DNA of 64,000 bases from Bacteroidota bacterium. GTDB taxonomy: Bacteria > Bacteroidota > Ignavibacteria > UBA10030 > UBA8401. A model generated the notes under the pieces. It saw only the letters and a list, made by a program, of their open reading frames with translations. It did no database searches and had not been told where the DNA came from. A program made the position numbers and the translations under genes. The DNA is taken from the NCBI GenBank assembly GCA_041658205.1, contig JBBAAO010000001.1, forward strand, positions 2,728,001 to 2,792,000, written 5' to 3'. Positions 8,271 through 16,340 of the stretch are shown one piece after another (position 1 is the first letter of the stretch; each line of letters opens with the position of its first letter).

Positions 8271-9110
8271 TCAACGCGCATGTTTAAAAATTTTCTCTCC
8301 CGCTTCAATTCTTATCGTCAGCTTATTCTCTTTGATCGGAACAGGACATGTTGCAAAATCTGTAAACACACAGGGGGGATTATAGGATCTATTGAAATCC
8401 AAAATGATCTTTCCATTCTTTGGTTGATCTGCGTATAAAAATCTCCCAGCACCATAGGTCTCTTTTCCGTTCGTCTTATCACCAAACACAAAGAAAAACT
8501 GATCATCCCCTTCTTCAATGGTCGGTTCAAGCGTATATTCTGTTCCGTTAAGAGTGAAAATGGCAATACCGGGTGCGACTCCATACTGAATCAGTCCCGG
8601 AATTACAGTAGGAATATCTATTTTTTTCGGTTCTTTATATTGCATCCATCGTGCTTCAATTTTCCAGTGTTCATCAACGGGATATCGATCGATTGTCGTG
8701 AAATTTTTTAATGCGGACGTTTCAGAATCCCAAATACGAACAGCATATTTATCTCCCCGCTTAATCGCCATTAATGCTTTTGATCCGAGCAGCACTTTAT
8801 CTTTATCCGCTACGATGACACCGGAAGAAAATTCTTTTTTATTCAATAAACCTTTTATTTTTTTATTCAACTCAAGATGCAACGTTCCTTGCTTCAACGA
8901 GATGACGCCAATAGAAGGAAGAGTATTTTTCCCTTCCTGAATCCATTCAAGAGCGATAAGGCTTAGCCAACCGTGTTCTTTTTTTAATCCCTTCACTCTA
9001 TTTTCATGCCAGCTGTCTACTTCCTGTTTATGTATTTTCACTGGGGTAATATCTTGTGCATTGGCAAAAAAGATTGTCAAAAAAAGAAAACTGGTCACAA
9101 CAAGTTTCAT
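8271..9110 (-). CDS. DUF1684 family exported protein
   Basis: 279 residues with a signal peptide (MKLVVTSFLFLTIFFANAQ). The body matches the DUF1684 pattern: WHENRVKGLKKEHGWLSLIALEWIQ near the N-terminus, WMQYKEP in the middle, and YGAGRFLYADQP and ILDFNRSYNPPCVFTDFATCPVP near the C-terminus. The family's function is not established, so none is assigned. The start has GGAG eight bases upstream. A hairpin terminator of the preceding DUF2007 gene lies in the leader, so it probably has its own promoter. Confidence 0.85.
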   Translation of the reverse strand: MKLVVTSFLFLTIFFANAQDITPVKIHKQEVDSWHENRVKGLKKEHGWLSLIALEWIQEGKNTLPSIGVISLKQGTLHLELNKKIKGLLNKKEFSSGVIVADKDKVLLGSKALMAIKRGDKYAVRIWDSETSALKNFTTIDRYPVDEHWKIEARWMQYKEPKKIDIPTVIPGLIQYGVAPGIAIFTLNGTEYTLEPTIEEGDDQFFFVFGDKTNGKETYGAGRFLYADQPKNGKIILDFNRSYNPPCVFTDFATCPVPIKENKLTIRIEAGEKIFKHAR

Positions 9111-9150
9111 CGAATTACTCCAAAATTGGCGTTTCTACTATGCATTTCGA

Positions 9151-9191
9151 ACAAAATAAATCCGGCATTATTATTTCATTTTTATGCCGGA
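9151..9191 (-). terminator. Rho-independent terminator of the DUF2007 gene
   Basis: On the minus strand TCCGGCAT pairs with ATGCCGGA around a 15-base AT-rich loop and is followed by TTTATTTTGTT. It sits about 90 bp past the DUF2007 stop and 50 bp before the DUF1684 start. Confidence 0.65.
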
Positions 9192-9279
9192 AATTGATAC
9201 TGAAAAAAATGCAGTTGTTGAAATTAAAGAACAAAGACTGAAACCGCAAAAAAAAACTCATATTTCTTTAATCGTGTTT

Positions 9280-9492
9280 CTATGTTTTAAGAATTTTTTC
9301 AGCTTTTGCTTGATTGCTGTCGAGTACTTCCAGTTTTACACTTAATGTTTGCTGCAACGAAGGGAACATTCCGCCCTCATCATCCTTACTGATATATGAT
9401 TCGATTCCATTGGATGCCAATTTCTGTTTTGCGATCTCTGCATTAATCTCATTGGAAAATGTTTGAACGATAACAAGTCTTGTTTTATCCAT
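9280..9492 (-). CDS. DUF2007-type putative signal-transducing protein
   Basis: 70 residues from the ATG at 9492, chosen because GGAGGG lies just upstream; the longer open frame runs into the repeat region and is not needed. The sequence (LVIVQTFSNEINAEIAKQKL, NGIESYISKDD, QTLSVKLEVLDSNQAKAEKIL) fits the small DUF2007 fold: a beta-alpha-beta domain in which a protein's sequence position is followed by D/E-rich loops. Related domains resemble PII-like signalling proteins, but the function is unknown. It appears monocistronic. Confidence 0.75.
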   Translation of the reverse strand: MDKTRLVIVQTFSNEINAEIAKQKLASNGIESYISKDDEGGMFPSLQQTLSVKLEVLDSNQAKAEKILKT

Positions 9493-9594
9493 TGTACCCT
9501 CCGTTGTTGTTATTTCCCTGACACTCTCGATAATGTTCTTCATAACTGAATCTCTAGTGTAGAACATTAAGACGTCTGAAAAATCTATAATCAA

Positions 9595-9706
9595 TGTCAT
9601 TCCAAGGAGCAGGGCGAGGAGCCCGCCCGCCATCGGTCAGGCGGGGAGCCTCTGCTTTTCACTTAAAAAGAAAAACAAGATTCTTCGCTTTGCTCAGGAT
9701 GAAAAT
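9595..9706. repeat. Degenerate palindromic element with GC-rich core
   Basis: The left end reads TGTCATTCCAAGGAGCAGGG. The right end in reverse complement reads TTTTCATCCTGAGCAAAGCG, a decayed inverted match. Inside, at 9620-9650, is a much more GC-rich hairpin (CCCGCC ... GGCGGG) that stands out from the AT-rich surroundings. No coding potential is seen. Confidence 0.55.
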
Positions 9707-9729
9707 GGATAATCGAATTTTCAGATGTT

Positions 9730-10266
9730 TCAACATTGCAAAGAAATTATTTTGCAGCACTCCGCACATAATACTGCACCTTTCAAGTCAATATCTTCTG
9801 CCGTTGTTGATGTATGCATTGCACACTCAAAGCGGCTGCAGTGATACAATCCATACGTGTGTCCAAGTTCGTGAACCGCCTCCTTCAATGACCGTTCAAA
9901 AAATAGTGCCGAATCTGGCGGAAGCCCATACACTGTGTCATCCAGCCGATATGTTGAAACAACGCATGCTGGTCCGTCTAATTGCGCTTCACCGAAGACG
10001 TACGTCAATATCGGTACAAAAAGATCCACTGAAGTAATACCGAGGATCTTTGATTGTGCAGCAGAATAACGACTTAACAACTCCGTAATGATTCCGGTAG
10101 AATTGTACTGTGCACGGGACTCATCATATACTGTATCGACAACATCCGATACTGGCTGCTCAACAAAAACCTCCGTCCGAAAGACCGAACGGAGCGGATG
10201 AATGATCGCTGAGATCAATTCAACCGACACTGGTTCCAACGGCACGATGCGGATTGGGATAAGCAT
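9730..10266 (-). CDS. Archaemetzincin-like zinc metallopeptidase (family M54)
   Basis: 178 residues from the ATG at 10266. The zinc site is HELGHTYGLYHC (HExxHxxGxxHC) followed by SRFE, C-A-M and then a C-x-x-C pair (LCAECC) near the C-terminus. This is the archaemetzincin arrangement, with a catalytic zinc and a second structural zinc bound by four cysteines. The N-terminal strand pattern (LIPIRIVPLEPVSVEL, VDLFVPILTYVFGEAQLDG) also fits. No signal peptide, so cytoplasmic. The substrate is unknown. The start has no clear SD. Confidence 0.88.
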   Translation of the reverse strand: MLIPIRIVPLEPVSVELISAIIHPLRSVFRTEVFVEQPVSDVVDTVYDESRAQYNSTGIITELLSRYSAAQSKILGITSVDLFVPILTYVFGEAQLDGPACVVSTYRLDDTVYGLPPDSALFFERSLKEAVHELGHTYGLYHCSRFECAMHTSTTAEDIDLKGAVLCAECCKIISLQC

Positions 10267-10276
10267 AGTGTTCAAG

Positions 10277-10391
10277 ATATCAAATTCCAGATTCCAATAA
10301 CCAAATCTTAAACTGATGAGAAAATATTATTGAAGTTTGGTCTTTGAAACGTGAAAGCATATATTTGGTATAGTTGTTTGGAATTTGAACA
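10277..10391. repeat. Imperfect inverted repeat between archaemetzincin and NtrC-type genes
   Basis: The left arm is TCAAATTCCAGATTCCAATA followed by ACCAAAT. The right arm in reverse complement is TTCAAATTCCAAACAACTAT followed by ACCAAAT. The arms are about 28 bases and the spacer about 55. It fills the whole intergenic gap, starting just upstream of the archaemetzincin start and ending at the NtrC-type stop. It could act as a terminator or be a decayed dispersed element. Confidence 0.5.
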
Positions 10392-10393
10392 TT

Positions 10394-11749
10394 CTACGCT
10401 AGCGGTTTCTTTAACCCATATTTTGCAATCTTGTTATACAGCGTTACTCGGTCGATATCAAGAATGTCCGCTGCACGGGTAATATTCCATTTAGCTGATT
10501 CCAAAATCGCTTCAACATGCATTTTCTCCATCGCGGCAAGAGTATCATCTTTCGGTAACTCCAGTTTTGTTACATTCTGAAACGGAAGATCTGTTGCACG
10601 AATGGCCGGCGGCTGCGAAAGCACCATTGCCCGTTCAATAACATTTTCCAATTCGCGAACATTGCCGGGCCAATCATACCGTACCAGCATATCCATGGCG
10701 TCTCCGGAAATTTCGCTCACTGGTCTGTTCATGATCATTGCATATTTTTTCACAAAAAACTGCGCAAGCTGCGGAATATCCATCCGTCGTTCACGAATGG
10801 GGGGAATAAGGACACTAAAAACATTCAATCGATAATAGAGGTCTTCTCTGAACGAACCTTCTTTTATTGCTGTCTCAAGATTCCTGTTTGTTGCACAAAT
10901 AATGCGGAAATCGCTTGAGAGTGTTTCGTTCCCTCCCACTCGAGTGAATTGTTTTGTCTCAATCACACGCAACAATTCAATCTGCATCTTCGGACTCACT
11001 GTTCCTATTTCATCCAGAAAGATTGTTCCACCATCCGCCATTTCGAATTTTCCTTTTCGTCTGTACTGCGCACCGGTGAATGCGCCCCGTTCGTGACCGA
11101 ACAATTCACTTTCCAGAAGTGTTTCAGCAACTGCTCCGCAATTGACTGTAATAATTGGAAAATACCGTCGGGCGCTGTTAGCATGAATTGTCCGAGCGAT
11201 CAACTCTTTTCCTGTTCCGCTTTCACCGCGAATCATCACCGTCGTATCAGTCTTTGCCACAGTCAGTGAAAGATCAATGACTCGTTTAATCTGGGGACTT
11301 TCGCCGACAATCTCATTGACACCCGAAAGCTCCGTGATATGTTCGCGTAAAATTGAATTCTCATCTTCGAGTCTTTTCTGCTGGATGGCATTTGAAACAA
11401 GATGAGAAAGATGGTCAGGATCAATCGGTTTTGTAACATAATCAAATGCACCATCCTTCAATGCCTGAACGGCACTCTCCACAGAAGCAAATGCCGTTGC
11501 CATAATCACCTGTGCATTTCTGTCAATCTCTCGGAGACGCTTCAACAGATCCAATCCGCTCATTCCGGGCATTTTGATATCCAGAATGACGACATCCCAT
11601 GGACCTTTCTCCATCAGTTTTAGTGCAGCATTTGCATGCTCGGCAGCTTCAACGCGGAATCCATCCTGCTTAAACCATTTGGTAAGTGATTCACGGACGA
11701 TGGTTTCATCATCAACGATAAGGATACTTGATTTTTTATTTTCTGACAT
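10394..11749 (-). CDS. NtrC-family sigma-54-dependent response regulator
   Basis: 451 residues. An N-terminal receiver has phospho-acceptor D57 (VVILDIKMPGMSG) and the Lys in VTKPIDPDH. The central AAA+ domain has Walker A (GESGTGKELIA), the sigma-54 contact loop (HERGAFTGAQYRRKG), Walker B (GGTIFLDEI) and the R-finger region (FREDLYYRLNVF). A C-terminal Fis-type helix-turn-helix (ESAKWNITRAADILDIDRVTLYNKI) follows. SD AGGAG is upstream. It is the last gene of the redox operon, paired with the c-heme sensor kinase 57 bp upstream. The sigma-54-type promoter at 17041-17056 is its most obvious target. Confidence 0.95.
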   Translation of the reverse strand: MSENKKSSILIVDDETIVRESLTKWFKQDGFRVEAAEHANAALKLMEKGPWDVVILDIKMPGMSGLDLLKRLREIDRNAQVIMATAFASVESAVQALKDGAFDYVTKPIDPDHLSHLVSNAIQQKRLEDENSILREHITELSGVNEIVGESPQIKRVIDLSLTVAKTDTTVMIRGESGTGKELIARTIHANSARRYFPIITVNCGAVAETLLESELFGHERGAFTGAQYRRKGKFEMADGGTIFLDEIGTVSPKMQIELLRVIETKQFTRVGGNETLSSDFRIICATNRNLETAIKEGSFREDLYYRLNVFSVLIPPIRERRMDIPQLAQFFVKKYAMIMNRPVSEISGDAMDMLVRYDWPGNVRELENVIERAMVLSQPPAIRATDLPFQNVTKLELPKDDTLAAMEKMHVEAILESAKWNITRAADILDIDRVTLYNKIAKYGLKKPLA

Positions 11750-11769
11750 AATCGTATCTCCTGCTGTGA

Positions 11770-11802
11770 AGATTTCCGAAGTTTTGAAAACTTCGGAAAT
11801 CT
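11770..11802. repeat. Perfect 33-base palindrome between kinase and regulator genes
   Basis: AGATTTCCGAAGTTTT is followed by one G and then its exact reverse complement, a 16-bp perfect stem with no room for a normal loop. It lies in the 57-bp gap between the heme kinase stop and the NtrC-type start. No T-run follows, so it looks more like a small dispersed palindrome or an mRNA-stability hairpin than a terminator. Confidence 0.75.
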
Positions 11803-11806
11803 GTGA

Positions 11807-13396
11807 TTAACTACGTTGTATCGGAAGTGTGATGGTAAACGCCGTTCCCTTATTTGGTTCTGATGTTACTTCAATTTTTCCATTATGACGTTCGATAATC
11901 CCGTACACAACGGCAAGACCCAGACCGGTTCCTTTTCCTTCTCTTTTGGTTGTAAAAAACGGTTCAAAAATATGGGGCAAATCTTCCGGCTGAATGCCTA
12001 TTCCGGAATCCGTAAGAATTAATCGAACATCAGCATCATTGTGTTGCAGCACGTCAATCGTAAGCGTTCCTTCGTTCTGCATTGCTTCAACGGCATTAAT
12101 CTCCAACGCTAATAGAGCTTGTTGTATTTGCTCTCCATCGCACATCACATGAGGAATATTTTCACCGAACGTTTTCTTCAACTCAATATTGTTCATCTTC
12201 AAATGATGCTCGATCAGTTTTATACTCTGCTCTACTAATGCACAGATATTATTCTCTTTAAATTCACCGACTTTCCTTCTGGAAAAGAGTAGCAGATTTT
12301 TCACGATGTTTCCGCAGCGTGCGGTTTCGTCCGCGATCATTGTCAATTCCGACATGATCTCATTAATCTGTTCCTCCGTCAGGCCTGGTACGCTCACTCG
12401 TTTCCGAATCAGTTTTGCATAGGTCAGAATACCTTCCAACGGATTATTTAGTTCGTGTGCAACTGTCGCAGCAAGCGTGCCAAGAGAGACCATTTTTTCC
12501 ACTTGAATAAGATTTGCTTGAGCACGGCGGAGTTCTTCTGTTTTTTTCTGCACCCGTTCTTCCAATGTTTGATTCAATAGCTGCAACTCATCCTGCGTCT
12601 GCTTTAATTTCCTCGTCATGTGATTGAAGGACTTTGTCAGAAAACCGATCTCATCCTTTGTTTGAACATCAATGGAATGATCGAGATCTCCGTTCATCAC
12701 AGCAATCGTTCCTTCCGTCAGTCGATGAACCGGAATATTGACCATCCGCCATAAAAACAATCCGCAAAAAACAGTTACCACCGACAATAATGCAAGTCCA
12801 CCGCCATATTGGACTATTTTCAAATCGGCAAGATTCTGTTCTGTTTCGGTTAGCGGGATCATCACATCCAGCACACCGAGAATTGTCTGCGATTTCCGAT
12901 GTACATGGCAATCGGCTTCGTAGCAACTTCTTTGATTTTTAATAGGCGTAATAACACCGATGACATTGTGTCCGAGCGTAGACCGAAACGTTCGGACCAG
13001 TTCAACATTTGCCGGGGAAACGATATCGCTCTTTCCGGATAAATGACACGCAACACACGCTTCCGCATTCATATCCACGGTTGTGTTTACTTCTTTTTCA
13101 ATGGTTGAGAAAGAGATTTCCCCCTTTTTATTGTAAATGCGGATCGATTCCATGCCGGGTTCGGAAGCAATAGTGTTGATAATGTGATATATATCTTCGC
13201 GGCGGTTGAGCAACATGCTGTACTGCGTTGACCGTTTTACGATATCACTGACACGTTGTGCGGTTGCGATGGAAATTTTTGTGAGGCGGTCGGTCTGAAT
13301 TTCTACGAGTGCAAATGTAAGAACTCCAACCCCGATAACCATGATCACAAAAATTCCCGCGAGAAGTCGATACACAAGTAGGCGTGTATATTTCAT
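11807..13396 (-). CDS. Sensor histidine kinase with periplasmic c-type heme motifs
   Basis: 529 residues from the ATG at 13396. An in-frame ATG at 13480 (preceded by a TTG) would add 28 residues, but that stretch contains a palindrome and reads unlike a protein N-terminus. Helix 1 is at about 8-30. The periplasmic domain carries CVACH (C114, C117, H118; a standard CxxCH heme site) and CYEADCH (C158, C163, H164; a CX4CH motif). Helix 2, HAMP and a coiled coil follow, then HisKA (TVAHELNNPLEGILTYAKL) and HATPase (DSGIGI, GKGTGLGLAV). It probably senses redox state or a ligand at the heme and phosphorylates the adjacent NtrC-type regulator. Confidence 0.9.
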   Translation of the reverse strand: MKYTRLLVYRLLAGIFVIMVIGVGVLTFALVEIQTDRLTKISIATAQRVSDIVKRSTQYSMLLNRREDIYHIINTIASEPGMESIRIYNKKGEISFSTIEKEVNTTVDMNAEACVACHLSGKSDIVSPANVELVRTFRSTLGHNVIGVITPIKNQRSCYEADCHVHRKSQTILGVLDVMIPLTETEQNLADLKIVQYGGGLALLSVVTVFCGLFLWRMVNIPVHRLTEGTIAVMNGDLDHSIDVQTKDEIGFLTKSFNHMTRKLKQTQDELQLLNQTLEERVQKKTEELRRAQANLIQVEKMVSLGTLAATVAHELNNPLEGILTYAKLIRKRVSVPGLTEEQINEIMSELTMIADETARCGNIVKNLLLFSRRKVGEFKENNICALVEQSIKLIEHHLKMNNIELKKTFGENIPHVMCDGEQIQQALLALEINAVEAMQNEGTLTIDVLQHNDADVRLILTDSGIGIQPEDLPHIFEPFFTTKREGKGTGLGLAVVYGIIERHNGKIEVTSEPNKGTAFTITLPIQRS

Positions 13397-13404
13397 AGCG
13401 GTTG

Positions 13405-13426
13405 TTGAAAGTTTAAACACTTTCAA
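13405..13426. repeat. Short palindrome upstream of the heme kinase start
   Basis: TTGAAAGT and ACTTTCAA form an 8-bp perfect stem around TTAAAC, itself nearly palindromic. It sits 9 bases upstream of the chosen kinase start, which supports treating 13397-13480 as non-coding. It resembles the perfect palindrome at 11770-11802 in design. Confidence 0.5.
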
Positions 13427-13489
13427 TGGTTGTACTGCGGGACTAAAAAAGGTACCGGGATATTGCTTCAATAACAACATCAATCTTCG

Positions 13490-14293
13490 TTAATGCGGAC
13501 TCATCAGTCTTAAAAGAAACTTACTATAACGTTTTTCACCGATGAATTTTTCAATGTTTTCAACGCGCGTTCCTCCGTCGAGCATTGTGGCGCCCGCGGA
13601 ATGTTTGTTTTTTTTCATCTCGTGCGAAAGATCATCAAGATCTTCCTGAATGAGTTCATCAAAATCTGCGGCAGTATAAAATTTCAGATCAGAAGGTGAA
13701 CAAGCAGAACATGCAAGCGTCATCAGCCATCCTTCGCCGTACGGATCGCTCGTTACCAACGAAGGATGTTCGACTAATTTTGAATTGAGAAGCGATGCGA
13801 TCCCTTTTTCATTGTTGTGAACTGCGAAGGTTGCTGCATCACGGATGATCCATGCATACGGTTCCCCGCGTCCAAGATGTGATGGTACATGCACTGTTGC
13901 GACACCGGTAACGGGATAAATCAACTGTGCCAGGAATCCATCAATTCCCATTCGGAACATTCCGTCGTGAAGTGATTTCATCCAAGTATGATTGGAAAAA
14001 TAAATACGATCTTCCGGAAAGTTCAGTTTCTGCAACGGTGAAAGAAACCGTTGAAACTGATCCGCCTCAATAGCACCGCGTTCGTCGTTCATTCCGCTAT
14101 CTGAAAAGTGCTGTTCCGATTGCATGGCAGCTTGTTCTGCAAATGTTTGATGCTGCTCCTGCATGATCAGATCAAACGGACAGGTTTCACATTCAAACTT
14201 GTTATTGCACAATTTGTAATTTACCAATCCGGCGTCCATCCACACACAGTGGTTTTCATTTTCCGGAATAATTGTATGCATGCTTGTTTTCAT
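13490..14293 (-). CDS. GcvH-like protein with N-terminal cysteine motif, lipoyl lysine absent
   Basis: 267 residues, cytoplasmic. The N-terminal segment has four cysteines (C16, C29, C35, C38 in a CVWMDAG ... YKLCNNKFECETC pattern), which could bind a metal or iron-sulfur cluster. Residues about 95-210 match the glycine-cleavage H-protein fold: SNHTWMKSL, FRMGIDGFLAQL, GEPYAWIIRDAA, and SLVTSDPYGEGWLM. Aligning on G-E-P and the following G, the residue that carries lipoate in GcvH is Ala here. It cannot therefore be a normal lipoyl carrier. SD GGGTGA is upstream. It lies between the NrfD subunit and the heme kinase. The role is unknown; a structural or regulatory subunit is likely. Confidence 0.75.
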   Translation of the reverse strand: MKTSMHTIIPENENHCVWMDAGLVNYKLCNNKFECETCPFDLIMQEQHQTFAEQAAMQSEQHFSDSGMNDERGAIEADQFQRFLSPLQKLNFPEDRIYFSNHTWMKSLHDGMFRMGIDGFLAQLIYPVTGVATVHVPSHLGRGEPYAWIIRDAATFAVHNNEKGIASLLNSKLVEHPSLVTSDPYGEGWLMTLACSACSPSDLKFYTAADFDELIQEDLDDLSHEMKKNKHSAGATMLDGGTRVENIEKFIGEKRYSKFLLRLMSPH

Positions 14294-14322
14294 AATTCAC
14301 CCAAACGGGATATCATGAAACA

Positions 14323-15546
14323 TTAGTTGCGAATTTCCACTCGACGCATCGAATCTCCTGCCATTCGTGATACTGCTTCAATGTCGCGTTTCCATTCAAT
14401 GGCCGCATGAGTGTTTTCTTTTTCTTCGTGATGCTCTTCATGTGTAAAGACAGGAAAATATTTTGCGATGAAGTAAAATGCGATGAATCCGGTCGTAACA
14501 ATCATCATCGTAATGGTAAATTCTGTCCACGACGGTATATATGATGCACCGGACCAACCTTCCATTCCAGTGATGGCGATATTCATTCTGTTCATAATGA
14601 ATCCGACAACTACCATAACGGCACCGATGAACAATCCATTGGCACTCTGTCGAATCTTGCGCTGTGTAAACATCGCAAACGGGACAATGACTCCAACGCT
14701 CATTTCCAGCCAATACATATATGTTTCCACTCGCGGTTCTGTCAGCAACGAAAGCATTTTCCTGTCTGCAAGGTCAACAAATTTCATGGTTGCATAGACA
14801 CCGAGCATCACAACGCAGACACGAGATATTTCCGTCAACAGATTCAATTCTAATCCACGCTTAAACGCGCGGCTGCTTAAGAACGATTCAAAGATAATCA
14901 TAGCACATCCGGCGGCGATTGCCGACGCATAAAAAAAGACGGGCATATAGGCCGAATACCAAAGAGGATACATCTTTTCCGGAACGATAAGATAGAGCGA
15001 ACCGAGCGAAGATTGATGCAACGTGGAGAGTAACACTCCGATAATAATCAATGGAATGCTGATTCTTTTCACCATTTTGATGGTTCGCGTCATATTGAAT
15101 TTTTCCAGAATTACCGGAGAAAATTCCAGGCCTAGAACAGTTGTATATAACATAACGCACCATGCTACTTCAAACATTACCGAACGGGGATTCCACATAA
15201 TGATGGCGTGCCAGATCTGCAGCGGACGTCCCAGGTCGAACATTAAGCCAACAATGACAAGAACATAACCCAGAAATGCTGTTAAAATCGTCGGACGAAT
15301 GATCGGTTCAAAACGTTTAATGTTAAAGATATAGACGATCGCCGCTAGTGTGAATCCACCAGCAGCAAGGCCAACACCACACAGAACGTCGAATCCGATC
15401 CAAATGCCCCACGGAAACTGGTCACTTAAATTTGTCGCCGCTCCGAGTCCTTGAAAGAAACGAACATATGTTGAATACACTCCGGCAAGCATAATGGCGG
15501 CAGCCGTGACTTTCCAAAATCCGAATGTTGAGAGAAATTTTTTCAT
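14323..15546 (-). CDS. nrfD: NrfD/PsrC-family quinone-interacting membrane subunit
   Basis: 407 residues from the ATG at 15546, preceded by AGGTGA. A longer upstream frame overlaps the ferredoxin gene and is not used. The protein is almost entirely membrane-embedded, with about ten helices (FGFWKVTAAAIMLAGVYSTY, GLAAGGFTLAAIVYIF, TAFLGYVLVIVGLMFDLGRP, and MPVFFYASAIAAGCAMIIFE among them). LGRPLQIWHAIIMWNPRSVMFE is typical of HybB/NrfD proteins, which exchange electrons between quinone and an iron-sulfur partner. It starts 8 bp after the ferredoxin gene, its likely partner. No catalytic molybdopterin or multiheme subunit is in the operon. Confidence 0.9.
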   Translation of the reverse strand: MKKFLSTFGFWKVTAAAIMLAGVYSTYVRFFQGLGAATNLSDQFPWGIWIGFDVLCGVGLAAGGFTLAAIVYIFNIKRFEPIIRPTILTAFLGYVLVIVGLMFDLGRPLQIWHAIIMWNPRSVMFEVAWCVMLYTTVLGLEFSPVILEKFNMTRTIKMVKRISIPLIIIGVLLSTLHQSSLGSLYLIVPEKMYPLWYSAYMPVFFYASAIAAGCAMIIFESFLSSRAFKRGLELNLLTEISRVCVVMLGVYATMKFVDLADRKMLSLLTEPRVETYMYWLEMSVGVIVPFAMFTQRKIRQSANGLFIGAVMVVVGFIMNRMNIAITGMEGWSGASYIPSWTEFTITMMIVTTGFIAFYFIAKYFPVFTHEEHHEEKENTHAAIEWKRDIEAVSRMAGDSMRRVEIRN

Positions 15547-15554
15547 GGCTTCAC

Positions 15555-16325
15555 CTATTTCTTTCCGTTGGTAGAATGATTTATGTCTCGCATCTTTTGT
15601 TCGTATTCTTTCACTTCTTCGCGTCGATTGGTGATCCACCAGATACCAAACAACATCGCACCGCCAACGGAGACGACACCGGGAATCTTGGAAAGAGCAT
15701 TCCACGTCAACTGCGGCAACGGCGTCGTCTGCAGTGATGTACGGAATCCAAGATTTTCAAACGGCACGGAAGAGAGATACAGCACCGATGTTCCGCCGAC
15801 TTCTTTCTCGCCATAAATTTTCTGCACATATTTTTCCGGTTCAGCATTCATTCGTTCGTATGCTTCTTTTAACAACTCATCTCTGTCGCCAAATTTTGTT
15901 GCACCAGTGGGACATGCTTCCGAACATGCGGTCGGCAGTCCTTTGGCAAGACGCTCGTGGCACATCACGCATTTTTGTATACGCGGATATGTGCTGGACC
16001 ATTCGTACCGCGGAACCTGAAACGGGCACGCCTGCATGCAGTATCGGCAGCCGATACATTTATCAACATCATAAACAACCGGACCTTCCGGCATTTTTGT
16101 GAATGCGCCAACGGGACAAACCGACGCGCAGGTCGGGTCATCGCAATGCTGACACATTCGGCGGACAAACACGCCGTCATATTCATTCAGTGCCGTGTAC
16201 GCAGTCGGCGAAAGAGTTTTTTCCTCATCCGCCGGCATATGGTTCGCTTCCTTGCATGCTGCCTGGCAGGCGTTACATCCTACGCAAAGGGTGAGATCGA
16301 TCAACAGTGCTTTTTTCTTAGACAT
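15555..16325 (-). CDS. Four-cluster ferredoxin-like subunit with C-terminal membrane anchor (HybA/DmsB type)
   Basis: 256 residues. The cysteine groups CVGCNACQAACK, CQHCDDPTCASVCP, CIGCRYCMQACP and CVMCH ... ACSEACP bind four [4Fe-4S] clusters. A hydrophobic helix near the C-terminus (VSVGGAMLFGIWWI) followed by charged residues makes it HybA-like. There is no Tat or Sec signal, unlike HybA, so the clusters should face the cytoplasm. GGAGG lies upstream of the ATG. It sits between the anchored GcvH-like gene and nrfD and probably passes electrons to or from NrfD. Confidence 0.9.
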   Translation of the reverse strand: MSKKKALLIDLTLCVGCNACQAACKEANHMPADEEKTLSPTAYTALNEYDGVFVRRMCQHCDDPTCASVCPVGAFTKMPEGPVVYDVDKCIGCRYCMQACPFQVPRYEWSSTYPRIQKCVMCHERLAKGLPTACSEACPTGATKFGDRDELLKEAYERMNAEPEKYVQKIYGEKEVGGTSVLYLSSVPFENLGFRTSLQTTPLPQLTWNALSKIPGVVSVGGAMLFGIWWITNRREEVKEYEQKMRDINHSTNGKK

Positions 16326-16340
16326 GACATCCTCCGAAGG

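Noticed and set aside
15547..15705. N-terminal extension of NrfD
   Set aside because: It would overlap the ferredoxin gene by 150 bp, and the ATG at 15546 has its own SD and begins a normal NrfD N-terminus.
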